The notes under the pieces: generated by a model
The model's input: only the letters and a program-made list of their open reading frames with translations
Told to the model about the DNA's origin: nothing
Databases searched by the model: none
Translations under genes and position numbers: made by a program
Part shown: positions 6,777 through 15,420 of the stretch, in pieces
Numbering within the stretch: the first letter of the stretch is position 1
Layout of the letters: each line of letters begins with the position of its first letter
Assembly (NCBI RefSeq): GCF_005503145.1
Contig: NZ_SCNV01000038.1
Location: 1 to 64,000, forward strand
DNA from: Burkholderia sp. 4M9327F10
Lineage (GTDB): Bacteria; Pseudomonadota; Gammaproteobacteria; Burkholderiales; Burkholderiaceae
DNA: 64,000 nucleotides
Direction: 5' to 3'

Positions 6777-8264
6777 ATGAGCCTCGCCGTGCGCTTCGAC
6801 GACATCCGCAAAGACTTCGGCCCGGTGCGCGTGCTGCACGGCGTGAGCTTCGAACTGGCGCCGGGGCGCATCTACGGCCTGCTCGGTGAGAATGGAGCGG
6901 GCAAATCCACGCTGATGAAAATCCTCGCCGGCTACGAGACGGCAAGCGCCGGCATGCTGCTGATCGACGGCGCCGCGCAGCAGTTTGCCAGTTCGCGCGA
7001 GGCGGAAGCGGCCGGCATCGTGCTGATACACCAGGAGTTCAACCTGGCGGAGCATCTGTCGATTGCGCAGAACATGTACCTGGGCCACGAAAAGCGCCGT
7101 GGCTGGCTGCTCGACGACGCGGCGATGCGCGCCGAGGCAGCACGCTATCTTGCCCAGGTGGGTTTGACGAAGCCGCCTGACACCAGGGTGCGCGATCTGA
7201 TCGTCGCCGAAAAGCAGATGGTGGAAATTGCCAAAGCGCTCTCGCGCCGGGCGCGGCTGCTGATCATGGACGAGCCGAGCGCCACGCTCACACCGTCCGA
7301 AACCGAGCGGCTGTTTGCGCTGATGACGAAGCTGAAGGCCGACGGCGTCACGATCATCTACATCTCGCACAAGCTCGACGAAGTGGAGCACATCACCGAC
7401 GAGGTGATCGTGATGCGCGACGGCCGCTTCGTCGCGCGCGGCGCAACCGCCGGGTTGGCGCGCCAGCAGATGGCCAACCTGATGGTCGGGCGCGACGTGT
7501 CCGACATGTTTCCGGACAAGGCGCCGGTGTCTGCCGATGCCGCGGTCGCCTTGAAGGTGGAAGGCCTTGTCGTGCCGGATTGGGTCGAGCATCTGAGCTT
7601 CGACGTGCGCGCGGGAGAGGTGCTCGGTTTCGCCGGCCTCGTCGGCGCGGGTCGCACGGAGGCCTTCGAGGCCATTCTCGGTTTGCGCCGCCGTACGGCG
7701 GGGCACATCGAGATCGGCGGTCGCACGGTTGTGGTCAAACGGCCGCGCGATGCCATGCGGCACGGCCTCACCTATCTCAGCGAGGACCGCAAAGGCAAGG
7801 CGCTGCACGTCAACCTGAACCTGCAGGACAACCTCACCCTGATGACACTCGAGCGCTACGCGCATCCACTGCTCGATCTGAAAGCAGGTCGCGCGGTTCT
7901 GCAGAAGGCGGTCGGCGATTTCGGCATTCGCACGGGCGACCTGTCGAGCCGCGCCCGCATGCTCTCGGGCGGCAATCAGCAAAAGCTCGCGCTCGCCAAG
8001 TTTCTGCAGCCCGACCCGAACGTGGTGGTGCTCGACGAGCCGACCCGCGGCGTCGATGTCGGCTCGAAGCGCGATATCTACTTCCTGATTCACCGGCTCG
8101 CGGCCCAGGGGCGCGCGGTGATCGTCATCTCATCCGAACTGATCGAGCTGATCGGCCTGTGCCATCGCGTCGCGGTGATGCGCGCCGGCCGCCTGCAGGC
8201 CACGCTCGATCTGGACCACCTGACCGAAGAGGAGTTGATCGCCCATGCGACCGGCACCCACTGA
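6777..8264 (+). CDS. Sugar ABC transporter ATP-binding protein (RbsA/MglA type)
   Basis: 495 residues with two fused nucleotide-binding domains, the layout of the CUT2 sugar importers. The first domain has Walker A GENGAGKS (38-45), Walker B LLIMDEPSAT and a degenerate signature; the second has a degenerate Walker A (GLVGAGRTE) and the canonical LSGGNQQK and VVVLDEPTRGVDVG. This asymmetry is normal for RbsA/MglA. AGGAG lies before the ATG, 3 bp after the lacI stop. It powers uptake through the permease encoded next, whose start overlaps its 3' end by 20 bp, suggesting translational coupling. Confidence 0.93.
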   Translation: MSLAVRFDDIRKDFGPVRVLHGVSFELAPGRIYGLLGENGAGKSTLMKILAGYETASAGMLLIDGAAQQFASSREAEAAGIVLIHQEFNLAEHLSIAQNMYLGHEKRRGWLLDDAAMRAEAARYLAQVGLTKPPDTRVRDLIVAEKQMVEIAKALSRRARLLIMDEPSATLTPSETERLFALMTKLKADGVTIIYISHKLDEVEHITDEVIVMRDGRFVARGATAGLARQQMANLMVGRDVSDMFPDKAPVSADAAVALKVEGLVVPDWVEHLSFDVRAGEVLGFAGLVGAGRTEAFEAILGLRRRTAGHIEIGGRTVVVKRPRDAMRHGLTYLSEDRKGKALHVNLNLQDNLTLMTLERYAHPLLDLKAGRAVLQKAVGDFGIRTGDLSSRARMLSGGNQQKLALAKFLQPDPNVVVLDEPTRGVDVGSKRDIYFLIHRLAAQGRAVIVISSELIELIGLCHRVAVMRAGRLQATLDLDHLTEEELIAHATGTH

Positions 8265-9258
8265 AGCCGCACACTCCGGCCGCGCGCTGCGGCTCGCGCA
8301 CCACCTGTACGGGCTCGGGCCGCTCGTGGGCCTGATCGTGCTGTGCATTGCCGGCACTTTGCTCAATCGCGATTTCGCAACGCTCGACAACCTGATGAAC
8401 GTGCTCACGCGTACCTCGTTCATCGGCATCATCGCGGTCGGCGAGACCTTCGTGATTATTTCCGGGGGCATCGACCTGTCGGTCGGCTCGATGGCCGCGT
8501 TGATCGCCGGCAGCATGATCTGGCTGATGAACGGTCTCTCGGCAGGCGTGGGCGGCCATACCGTCGCGCCGCTTGCGATCATCGCCATCGGCATCGTGCT
8601 CGCATTCGTGCTGGGCGGACTGTTCGGCTGGGCGCACGGCCTCCTGATCACCAAGGGGCGTATCGAGCCGTTCATCGTCACGCTGGGCACGCTCGGCATT
8701 TTTCGCGCGGTGCTCACGTGGCTTGCCGACGGCGGCGCGCTCACGCTCAACAATTCGCTGACCGATCTCTACGGACCGGTGTACTACGCGAGCCTGCTCG
8801 GCGTGCCGGTGCCGATCTGGGTGTTTCTGGTCGTGGCGGCGGGCGGCACGCTGATCCTCAATCGCACCGCCTTCGGCCGGCATGTGCAGGCGATCGGCTC
8901 GAACGAACAGGTCGCACGCTATGCGGCGATCCGCGTCGATACGGTGAAGATCATTACCTACGTACTGCTTGGCATCTGCGTCGGCGTGGCGACCGTCCTG
9001 TATGTCCCGCGCCTCGGGTCGGCCACGCCGACTACCGGACTCCTGTGGGAACTGGAGGCGATTGCGGCGGTGGTGGTCGGCGGCACGGCGCTCAAGGGCG
9101 GCGAGGGGCGCGTGATCGGCACGGTGATCGGCGCGATCCTGCTGTCGGTGATCGCGAACATTCTCAATCTGACCAGCATTATCAGCGTGTATCTGAACGC
9201 GGCGGTGCAGGGTGCGGTGATTATCGTCGTGGCGTTTTTGCAGCGTGGGCGACGGTAG
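8245..9258 (+). CDS. Sugar ABC transporter permease (RbsC type)
   Basis: 337 residues, strongly hydrophobic with about eight to ten membrane spans. It carries the family segment VVIISGGIDLSVGS-like (here ETFVIISGGIDLSVGSMAA), the conserved AIGSNEQVARYAAI loop and a C-terminal AVVVGGTALKGGEG. It forms the inner-membrane channel of the CUT2 importer as a homodimer with the fused ATPase encoded just upstream. The start overlaps the ATPase gene by 20 bp. Substrate not assigned. Confidence 0.93.
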   Translation: MRPAPTEAAHSGRALRLAHHLYGLGPLVGLIVLCIAGTLLNRDFATLDNLMNVLTRTSFIGIIAVGETFVIISGGIDLSVGSMAALIAGSMIWLMNGLSAGVGGHTVAPLAIIAIGIVLAFVLGGLFGWAHGLLITKGRIEPFIVTLGTLGIFRAVLTWLADGGALTLNNSLTDLYGPVYYASLLGVPVPIWVFLVVAAGGTLILNRTAFGRHVQAIGSNEQVARYAAIRVDTVKIITYVLLGICVGVATVLYVPRLGSATPTTGLLWELEAIAAVVVGGTALKGGEGRVIGTVIGAILLSVIANILNLTSIISVYLNAAVQGAVIIVVAFLQRGRR

Positions 9259-9330
9259 GGCCGGTTGTTAGCGTGAACCGGCTCGTGGCAAGTGGAGGGC
9301 GGGCGGCAAAAGCAGCGAACAGCAGGAGCA

Positions 9331-9360
9331 GCAAGGAACGGCAAGGAACGGCAAGGAACG
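9331..9360. repeat. Three tandem 10-bp units upstream of the binding-protein gene
   Basis: GCAAGGAACG is repeated three times head to tail, followed by a degenerate fourth copy (GCACGGCAAG). It lies in the 182-bp spacer between permease and binding-protein genes. Confidence 0.9.
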
Positions 9361-9440
9361 GCACGGCAAGCATGGCGGCACGGTAGCGGCAGTCCAAGAA
9401 TCCGGGGCGCACGAAAGCGCACCATAAACTGGAGACAACC

Positions 9441-10403
9441 ATGAAGCAGGTCATTCGAGCGATCGGCGCCGGCATGCTGGCGTTGGGGATACTGGGGACG
9501 ACGGGCGCGGCGCGCGCCGACGACAAGGTGATTCTGGGTGTGGCGATACCCACGGCCGATCATGGCTTTACCGGCGGCATCGACTGGTGGGCCAACAAGG
9601 CCAAGGAGGACATGGAGAAGGCGCATCCCGACCTGAAAGTGATCCTCAAGACCTCGGCCAGCGCGCCGGAGCAGGCCAACCAGTTGCAGGACATGGTTAC
9701 GGTCAACAAGATCAATGCGCTGGTGATTTTCCCGCATGAATCGGCTTCGCTGACCCAGCCGGTGGCGCAGGTCAAGAAGAAAGGCATCTACGTGACCGTG
9801 GTGGATCGCGGCCTCACCGATACCAGCGCGCAGGACGCTTACGTGGCGGGTGACAACACGGCCTTTGGCCGGCTCGCGGGCGAGTACTTCTGCAAAACGC
9901 TGAACGGCCAGGGCGACATCGTCGCGCTGCGCGGCATCCCGACCACGCTCGATAACGAACGCTACGGCGCCTTCACCAATGCGTTGAAGGCGTGCCCCGG
10001 TGTGAAGGTGCTCGACGCGAAATACGCCAACTGGAATCGCGACGACGCGTTCAAGGTGATGCAGGACTACCTGACGCGCTTCAAGCATATCGACGCGGTC
10101 TGGTCGGCCGATGACGACATGTCGGTGGGCGTGCTGAAGGCCATCGATCAGGCGAAGCGCACGGACATCAAGGAAGTGCTCGGCGGCGCGGGGTCGAAAG
10201 AGATGGTCAAGCGCGTGATGGACGGCGACAAGCTCATCAACGCGGACGTCACGTACTCGCCGAAGTTCATCTACGACGCGATCAAGCTGACCGCCGAGGC
10301 CCGCCTGAAAGGCCAGGGACTGCCGCCGACGACGATTGTCCCGTCGGTGCTCGTCACGAAGGACAACGCGAAAGACTACTACTTCCCCGATTCACCGTTC
10401 TAA
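9441..10403 (+). CDS. Sugar ABC transporter periplasmic substrate-binding protein (RbsB type)
   Basis: 320 residues. A signal peptide ends at about residue 26 (GAARA-DD). The mature protein has the cluster B sugar-binding fold markers VILGVAIPTADHGFTGG, the central INALVIFPHES, VVDRGLTD and the AVWSADDDMSVG segment. It binds an unidentified sugar and delivers it to the permease/ATPase pair. GGAGAC lies before the ATG. It is the fourth gene of the LacI operon and is followed by a strong intercistronic hairpin that may stabilise its message for higher expression than its neighbours. Confidence 0.92.
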   Translation: MKQVIRAIGAGMLALGILGTTGAARADDKVILGVAIPTADHGFTGGIDWWANKAKEDMEKAHPDLKVILKTSASAPEQANQLQDMVTVNKINALVIFPHESASLTQPVAQVKKKGIYVTVVDRGLTDTSAQDAYVAGDNTAFGRLAGEYFCKTLNGQGDIVALRGIPTTLDNERYGAFTNALKACPGVKVLDAKYANWNRDDAFKVMQDYLTRFKHIDAVWSADDDMSVGVLKAIDQAKRTDIKEVLGGAGSKEMVKRVMDGDKLINADVTYSPKFIYDAIKLTAEARLKGQGLPPTTIVPSVLVTKDNAKDYYFPDSPF

Positions 10404-10410
10404 CCGGCGT

Positions 10411-10452
10411 GCCGGGCCACGCGCCATGCAGCAGGCGGCGCGCGGCCCGGGC
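10411..10452 (+). promoter_or_regulatory. Strong intercistronic hairpin between binding-protein and isomerase genes
   Basis: Arms GCCGGGCCACGCGCC (10411-10425) and GGCGCGCGGCCCGGGC (10437-10452) pair almost completely, with one mismatch and one bulge. It starts 7 bp after the binding-protein stop. TTT follows but no long T-run, so it looks more like an mRNA-stabilising or partial terminator element than a full terminator. Confidence 0.6.
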
Positions 10453-10472
10453 TTTGAGCGAGGAGCAATACG

Positions 10473-11531
10473 ATGAAAACCATCAAGGGGCCGGCGATCT
10501 ATCTTGCCCAGTTCCTGGGCGGCAAGGCGCCCTTCGATACGTTGGAAAACCTGGCCGGCTGGGCCGCCAGTCTCGGCTACGAAGGGATACAGGTGCCGGT
10601 CGACGCACGCCTGATCGACCTCGAACAGGCGGCGGTAAGTCAGACGTATTGCGACGAGCTGCTGGGCGTGGTGGCCGATGCCGGTGTCGAGATTACGGAG
10701 CTGGCGACTCATCTTCAGGGTCAACTGGTGGCGGTGCACCCGGCCTATGACCTGCTGTTCGACGGCTTCGCGGCGCCGCACGTGCGCGGCAATCCGGCGG
10801 CGCGCACCGAGTGGGCCATTCAGCAGCTCAAGCTGGCGGCGCAGGCGTCGCGGCGGCTCGGGCTGGATACGCACGTGTCGTTCTCGGGCGCGCTGGCCTG
10901 GCCGTATATCTACCCGTGGCCGCAGCGGCCCGCCGGTCTCGTGGACGCTGCTTTTGACGAACTCGCGCGTCGCTGGACGCCGATTCTCGAAGCGTTCGAC
11001 GAGGTCGGCGTGGACGTGGCGTACGAACTGCATCCGGGCGAGGACCTGCATGACGGCGTAACGTTCGAGCGCTTTCTTGAATGCTTGAACGGAAGCCGCG
11101 CGCCGCGCCGCGCCAACATTCTGTTCGACCCGAGCCACTATGTGCTGCAACAACTCGATTACCTGGCGTTCATCGATATCTATCACGAGCGCATCAAGGC
11201 TTTTCACGTGAAAGATGCCGAGTTTCGTCCCACGGGCAGGGCCGGCGTGTACGGCAGCTACAGCGGCTGGACCGAACGCCCGGGCCGGTTCCGTTCGCTC
11301 GGCGACGGCCAGATCGACTTCGGTGCGATCTTCTCGAAGATGGCGCAGTACGATTATCCAGGCTGGGCCGTGCTCGAGTGGGAATGCGCGTTGAAGCATC
11401 CGGAAGATGGCGCGCGCGAAGGTGCGGAGTTTATCCGCCGTCACATCATTCGCGTCGCCGAGCATGCGTTCGATGACTTCGCGGGCAGCGGCGTCGACAC
11501 GGCGCAATTGAAGCGCGTGCTGGGCCTCTGA
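10473..11531 (+). CDS. Sugar phosphate isomerase/epimerase family protein (xylose isomerase-like TIM barrel)
   Basis: 352 residues. The family's metal-site residues are visible in order: Glu in YELHPGED, Asp in ILFDPSHY, His in IKAFHVKDAEF and Glu in AVLEWECALK. These ligate a divalent metal for aldose-ketose isomerisation or epimerisation of a sugar or keto-sugar. The gene follows the transporter genes and precedes a Gfo/Idh dehydrogenase; this pairing is common in pathways that oxidise a ring carbon and then rearrange a keto-sugar or inositol. The exact reaction cannot be read from sequence. A good ribosome site (GAGGAGCAA) precedes the ATG. Confidence 0.85.
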   Translation: MKTIKGPAIYLAQFLGGKAPFDTLENLAGWAASLGYEGIQVPVDARLIDLEQAAVSQTYCDELLGVVADAGVEITELATHLQGQLVAVHPAYDLLFDGFAAPHVRGNPAARTEWAIQQLKLAAQASRRLGLDTHVSFSGALAWPYIYPWPQRPAGLVDAAFDELARRWTPILEAFDEVGVDVAYELHPGEDLHDGVTFERFLECLNGSRAPRRANILFDPSHYVLQQLDYLAFIDIYHERIKAFHVKDAEFRPTGRAGVYGSYSGWTERPGRFRSLGDGQIDFGAIFSKMAQYDYPGWAVLEWECALKHPEDGAREGAEFIRRHIIRVAEHAFDDFAGSGVDTAQLKRVLGL

Positions 11532-11567
11532 GCACGGCGCGCAAAGCAGCATTCAGGAGCATTTCCC

Positions 11568-12719
11568 ATGACACGAAAGTTACGCCTGGGCATGGTCGGC
11601 GGCGGGCAGGGCGCCTTTATCGGCGCGGTGCATCGGATCGCCGCGCGGCTCGACGATCGCTTCGAACTGGTGGCGGGCGCCTTGTCGTCCGATCCGCAGC
11701 GGGCCGCGGCAAGCGCGGCGGAGGCCGGCATCGCCCGCAGTTACGCGCACTGGCGCGAGATGGCGCAAGCGGAGGCCGCCCGCGAGGGCGACGGCATCGA
11801 CGCAGTGGCGATTGTCACGCCCAACCATCTGCATGCGCCGGTCGCCACGGCATTTCTCGAAGCCGGGATTCATGTGATCTGCGACAAGCCGCTCGCGGTC
11901 TCACTTGCCGAGGGGCAGGCGCTGGCAAAGCTCGCGCATGAAAAGAAACTGCTGTTCGCACTCACGCACACCTATTCCGGCTATCCGCTGGTGCGTCATG
12001 CGCGCGAACTCGTCGAGGCAGGCGAACTCGGCGAGGTTCGCGTGGTGCAGGTCGAATATGCGCAGGACTGGCTCGCGGAGCCGGTCGAGGCAAGCGGCGC
12101 CAACAAACAGGCCGGCTGGCGCACCGACCCGGCGCTGGCCGGACCAGCAGGGTGTCTCGGCGATATCGGCACGCATGCCTATCACCTGGCTGCCTTCGTG
12201 ACCGGAATGCAGCCGGAATGGTTGTCGGCTGAGCTGCACACTTTCGTGCCCGGCCGCCGCGTCGACGACCACGTGCAGGCAATGCTGCGCTATGCGAACG
12301 GCGCGCGCGGCATGCTGTGGGCAAGCCAGGTGGCGAGCGGCGCCGAGAACGCGCTGCGGCTGCGCGTGTACGGCACGAAAGCGGGTCTTGCCTTCGATCA
12401 GGAGAGTCCCAACGAGCTGTGGCTCACGCCGCTGGGCGGGCTAGCGCAGCGGCTTACCCGTGGCCGGGTAAAAAGCGAGGTTGCCGCGCACGCGACGCGC
12501 GTGCCGTCGGGGCATCCGGAAGGCTACCTGGAAGCGTTCGCGCAGCTCTATACAGACGCGGCGCTGCAGATCGAAGCCTTGGATGCCGGGCAGCCGCTGC
12601 CGCCGCAAAGCCGGCTCCTGACCACGGTCGACGATGGCGTCGCCGGCTTGCACTTTATCGAAGCGGTACTCGCCAGCAGCCAGGCCGGTGGACAGTACCG
12701 GAAATTGCAGGGCGGGTAA
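11568..12719 (+). CDS. Gfo/Idh/MocA family NAD(P)-dependent oxidoreductase
   Basis: 383 residues. The N-terminal Rossmann fold has LGMVGGGQGAFIG (about 7-19) and the second family motif CDKPLAV, where the usual EKP is DKP; the catalytic-domain motif GDIGTHAYHLAAF carries the conserved Asp and His. It should oxidise or reduce a sugar or cyclitol hydroxyl. It is the last gene of the LacI operon, 36 bp after the isomerase gene with AGGAG before its ATG, so the two enzymes likely act in sequence on the imported substrate. Confidence 0.9.
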   Translation: MTRKLRLGMVGGGQGAFIGAVHRIAARLDDRFELVAGALSSDPQRAAASAAEAGIARSYAHWREMAQAEAAREGDGIDAVAIVTPNHLHAPVATAFLEAGIHVICDKPLAVSLAEGQALAKLAHEKKLLFALTHTYSGYPLVRHARELVEAGELGEVRVVQVEYAQDWLAEPVEASGANKQAGWRTDPALAGPAGCLGDIGTHAYHLAAFVTGMQPEWLSAELHTFVPGRRVDDHVQAMLRYANGARGMLWASQVASGAENALRLRVYGTKAGLAFDQESPNELWLTPLGGLAQRLTRGRVKSEVAAHATRVPSGHPEGYLEAFAQLYTDAALQIEALDAGQPLPPQSRLLTTVDDGVAGLHFIEAVLASSQAGGQYRKLQGG

Positions 12720-12772
12720 GCGTCACGCCAACGCGGTAAGATGCTGCGGTGCCCCTTTTTGTGGACTCACGC

Positions 12773-13480
12773 ATGTCGACCCCTCTCGCGTCCATCCGGT
12801 CCAATGCTGTTCGGAAACAGTCCGTCCTGCTGCTCGGCGGCACGGGACTAGTCGGCACTGCGTGCCTGCGCTTGCTCGCCAGGGACGATCGCGTCAGCGA
12901 GGTCCGGCAACTGGTGCGCCGTGCCTCGGGGGCGGCCGTGACGGGGCTGAACGCGACCAATCGGGTCGTCGAGCATCTGATCGACTACGACTGGCCCGAT
13001 GCGGATTCGGATGTGTTCGATGTCGACGCAGTCATCTGCGCGCTCGGCACCACCATCCGCACGGCGGGTTCGCAAGCCGCGTTCCGCAAGGTGGACTACG
13101 AATACCCGCTGCGGATTGCGGGCATCGCGCGCCGCCACGGCGCGTCGCACTTTGCGATTGTCAGCGCCATCGGCGCCGATCCGCATGCCCGGACGTTTTA
13201 CAGCCGGGTCAAAGGGAATGTGGAAGAGGGGCTGAAGAAGCTCGATTATCCGACCCTGACGATCGTGAGGCCCTCGTTCCTGATGGGCGAGCGTACCGAG
13301 AGCCGGCCGCTGGAGACCATTGCGCGGCACCTCGGGGTGTATCTGCCGCTGAAGTGGCGTTCCATTTCGGTGGAGCGGGTGGCGCGGGCGCTGGTGACCG
13401 AGGTGCTCAGCGACGACACGCGCGGCGTCAATGTCATCGAAAACGACGAACTGCACCGGGCGCCGCCGTTGTGCCGGTAG
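12773..13480 (+). CDS. NAD(P)-binding Rossmann-fold protein (atypical SDR, HTATIP2-like)
   Basis: 235 residues. The N-terminus has VLLLGGTGLVGTACLRLL, a GxxGxxG dinucleotide site, then VDAVICALGTTIRTAG, FAIVSAIGADPHART and YSRVKGNVEEGL with a Tyr-x-x-x-Lys pair, followed by LTIVRPSFLMGERTE. This order is that of small atypical short-chain dehydrogenases related to TIP30/HTATIP2. Substrate unknown. The ATG at 12773 is preferred to an upstream in-frame GTG at 12749 that adds eight residues. It lies 53 bp after the sugar operon and may be separately transcribed. Confidence 0.8.
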   Translation: MSTPLASIRSNAVRKQSVLLLGGTGLVGTACLRLLARDDRVSEVRQLVRRASGAAVTGLNATNRVVEHLIDYDWPDADSDVFDVDAVICALGTTIRTAGSQAAFRKVDYEYPLRIAGIARRHGASHFAIVSAIGADPHARTFYSRVKGNVEEGLKKLDYPTLTIVRPSFLMGERTESRPLETIARHLGVYLPLKWRSISVERVARALVTEVLSDDTRGVNVIENDELHRAPPLCR

Positions 13481-13507
13481 GCGTCTCGCTCGCCTCGTCC
13501 GCTTTGC

Positions 13508-13777
13508 TCACGCCTCGCCGCGGCCCTTGCTCTTCTTGATCTGCTCTTCGAACGCGAGGTCGAGCTTGCTGGCCTTGCGCGGCTTCGGCGGCCCGAAGGC
13601 GTCGACGAATTTGACGAAATCCTCGAGCGGCAACGGGTCGGAGACTTTTTTATCGGCGCCGCCCGATTTGTCGACCAGGTAAAACAGGCCGCCGGACAGG
13701 CTGATTGCCGCGAATTGCGGATTGCCGCTGCGGGTTTTCAGTCTTTCGACGGCGTGGATGGCTCGGGTGGTGCGCAT
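13508..13777 (-). CDS. Small conserved hypothetical protein
   Basis: 89 residues, not recognised as a named family. The N-terminal half (LKTRSGNPQFAAISLSGGLFYLV) looks like a small beta-rich fold and the C-terminal tail is basic (PPKPRKASKLDLAFEEQIKKSK), which could bind nucleic acid or ribosome. No signal peptide or membrane span. It converges on the Rossmann-fold gene with 27 bp between the stop codons. Confidence 0.6.
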   Translation of the reverse strand: MRTTRAIHAVERLKTRSGNPQFAAISLSGGLFYLVDKSGGADKKVSDPLPLEDFVKFVDAFGPPKPRKASKLDLAFEEQIKKSKGRGEA

Positions 13778-13878
13778 GATGGTACGGCTGCGGAAGAAAG
13801 GGCAATTACTGTATCAGCAATGCAGCGCGATAGCCCGCTCAATCGCTGAAGGCGCTCCCGATTGACCTAGATCCCGCA

Positions 13879-13912
13879 GCCACGCGCCTCGTCTTGCACG
13901 GCGGCGCGTGGC
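13879..13912 (-). terminator. Hairpin after the SmoE-like gene
   Basis: Perfect 10-bp arms GCCACGCGCC and GGCGCGTGGC enclose a 14-nt loop, 27 nt beyond the stop of the minus-strand binding-protein gene and before the next gene. No T-run follows. It is the likely end of the long polyol operon transcript. Confidence 0.45.
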
Positions 13913-13939
13913 CCGAACAGCCAGGACAGAGGCTTCCCG

Positions 13940-15295
13940 CTACTTTTGATAACCCGCCTCGCGCACGGCGCGATTGGCCGCCGCCTGGCCCGCCTGCAAG
14001 GCCTGGTCAACGCTTATCTGACCCGCCAGAGCGCCCGCTATCTGTTGCCCGATGAGGGTTCCGAACGACTGGAATTCCGGAATGCCCACGTATTGCACGC
14101 CGGTGTAGGGGACTTTCTTCAAGGTTGAATCGTTCGGATTGGCGGTCTCGATCGCATTCAGCACAAACTCGCTGAATGGTGCGGCCTGCTTGTATTCAGG
14201 GCGTTCGTAGGTCGACTGGCGCGTGCCCGGCGGCAGCGAGGCCCAGCCGATGTCATTGCCGACCAGGGTGATGTATTCCTTGGAGGTTGCCCATGCGATA
14301 AACCGCTTGGCGGCCTCTTGCGACTTCGACGTTTTGGGAATGGCGAGGGACCACGACCAGAGCCAATGCGCACCCTTGGGCGTAACCTGCGTGGGCGCCG
14401 CGGCGAATCCCACCTTGTCGGCGACGGACGACTCCGTCTTGTTGTAGAGGATGCCGGCAGCGGTGGTTGCATCGACCCAGATTGCGCACTTGCCGCCTGT
14501 CATGAGCGACAGATTTTCGTTGAATCCATTGGAACTGGCTCCCGGCGGCCCATCTTTCTTCAGGAGATCGACGTAGAAGTTGATGGCGCTTTTCCATTCA
14601 GGCGAATCGACCCGTGCGTCCCACTTTTCGTCAAAATATCGCCCCCCGTAGGTGTTCACCAGGGTGGACACGAAGGCCATGTTCTCGCCCCAGCCGGCCT
14701 TGCCACGCAGACAGATACCGTAGATTCCGTTAGCCCTGTCATTGAGTTTGTCGGCAAGCTCGCTGATCTGGCTGTAGGTGGGATTGGCAGGCATGGTCAA
14801 ACCCTTGGCGGCGAATAGATCCTTCCGGTAGAACGTCATCGAGCTTTCGGCATTGAACGGCAGGGCGTAAAGCGTTCCTCCGTAAGACAGGCCATCGCGA
14901 ACCGATTTGAGCACGTCGTCGAGATCGTAGCTGGCAGGCAGTCCGGTGATTGGAACGAGCCATCCCCGTTTGCCCCACAGCGGCGCTTCATAGGTTCCAA
15001 TCGCCGAGACGTCGAATTGACCGCCGTTCGTCGTGATATCCGTGGTCAAGCGCTGCCGGAGCACGTTTTCTTCGAGCACGATCCACTTCAACTGGATATC
15101 CGGGTTGGTTTTCTCGAACACCGGAGAAAGCTTTTTCATCTCGATCAGATCGTTGTTGTTGGGCACGGCGATCGTCACGGTGGTCGCCAGTGCCTGGGCG
15201 CCGATGCCGAGTCCAATGCCCGCTACAACCGAAACGGCCAGGCGCCGCCGCAATACGTTGCGGCGCAACGAAGCCGCATGAGAAAGCTCGATCAT
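13940..15295 (-). CDS. Polyol ABC transporter substrate-binding protein (SmoE/MtlE-like), lacking its own permease genes here
   Basis: 451 residues with an N-terminal signal peptide ending near LATTV. Features of MalE-type cluster D binding proteins are visible: VTIAVPNNNDLIEMKKL, the QFDVSAIGTYEAPLWGKRGWL segment, LPFNAESSMTFYRKDLF and GKCAIWVDATTAAG. These are typical of sorbitol/mannitol binding proteins of CUT1 importers. No SmoF/SmoG/SmoK partners are present; the permease and ATPase in this operon are of the unrelated RbsC/RbsA type. It is the last gene of the DeoR-headed operon, 125 bp after the SDR gene, so it probably feeds a CUT1 transporter encoded elsewhere. Confidence 0.85.
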   Translation of the reverse strand: MIELSHAASLRRNVLRRRLAVSVVAGIGLGIGAQALATTVTIAVPNNNDLIEMKKLSPVFEKTNPDIQLKWIVLEENVLRQRLTTDITTNGGQFDVSAIGTYEAPLWGKRGWLVPITGLPASYDLDDVLKSVRDGLSYGGTLYALPFNAESSMTFYRKDLFAAKGLTMPANPTYSQISELADKLNDRANGIYGICLRGKAGWGENMAFVSTLVNTYGGRYFDEKWDARVDSPEWKSAINFYVDLLKKDGPPGASSNGFNENLSLMTGGKCAIWVDATTAAGILYNKTESSVADKVGFAAAPTQVTPKGAHWLWSWSLAIPKTSKSQEAAKRFIAWATSKEYITLVGNDIGWASLPPGTRQSTYERPEYKQAAPFSEFVLNAIETANPNDSTLKKVPYTGVQYVGIPEFQSFGTLIGQQIAGALAGQISVDQALQAGQAAANRAVREAGYQK

Positions 15296-15420
15296 TTTCG
15301 TCTCCTAAACATCGTGGGTTATGTTCAGTCCTCTACTGCCTCCGTTTGCTCTCAGGTGTTCCCTCGTGCTTACATCGCTTACAGCAACTGCCGGTCAGTG
15401 CAATCTGACCGTGTCGATCT

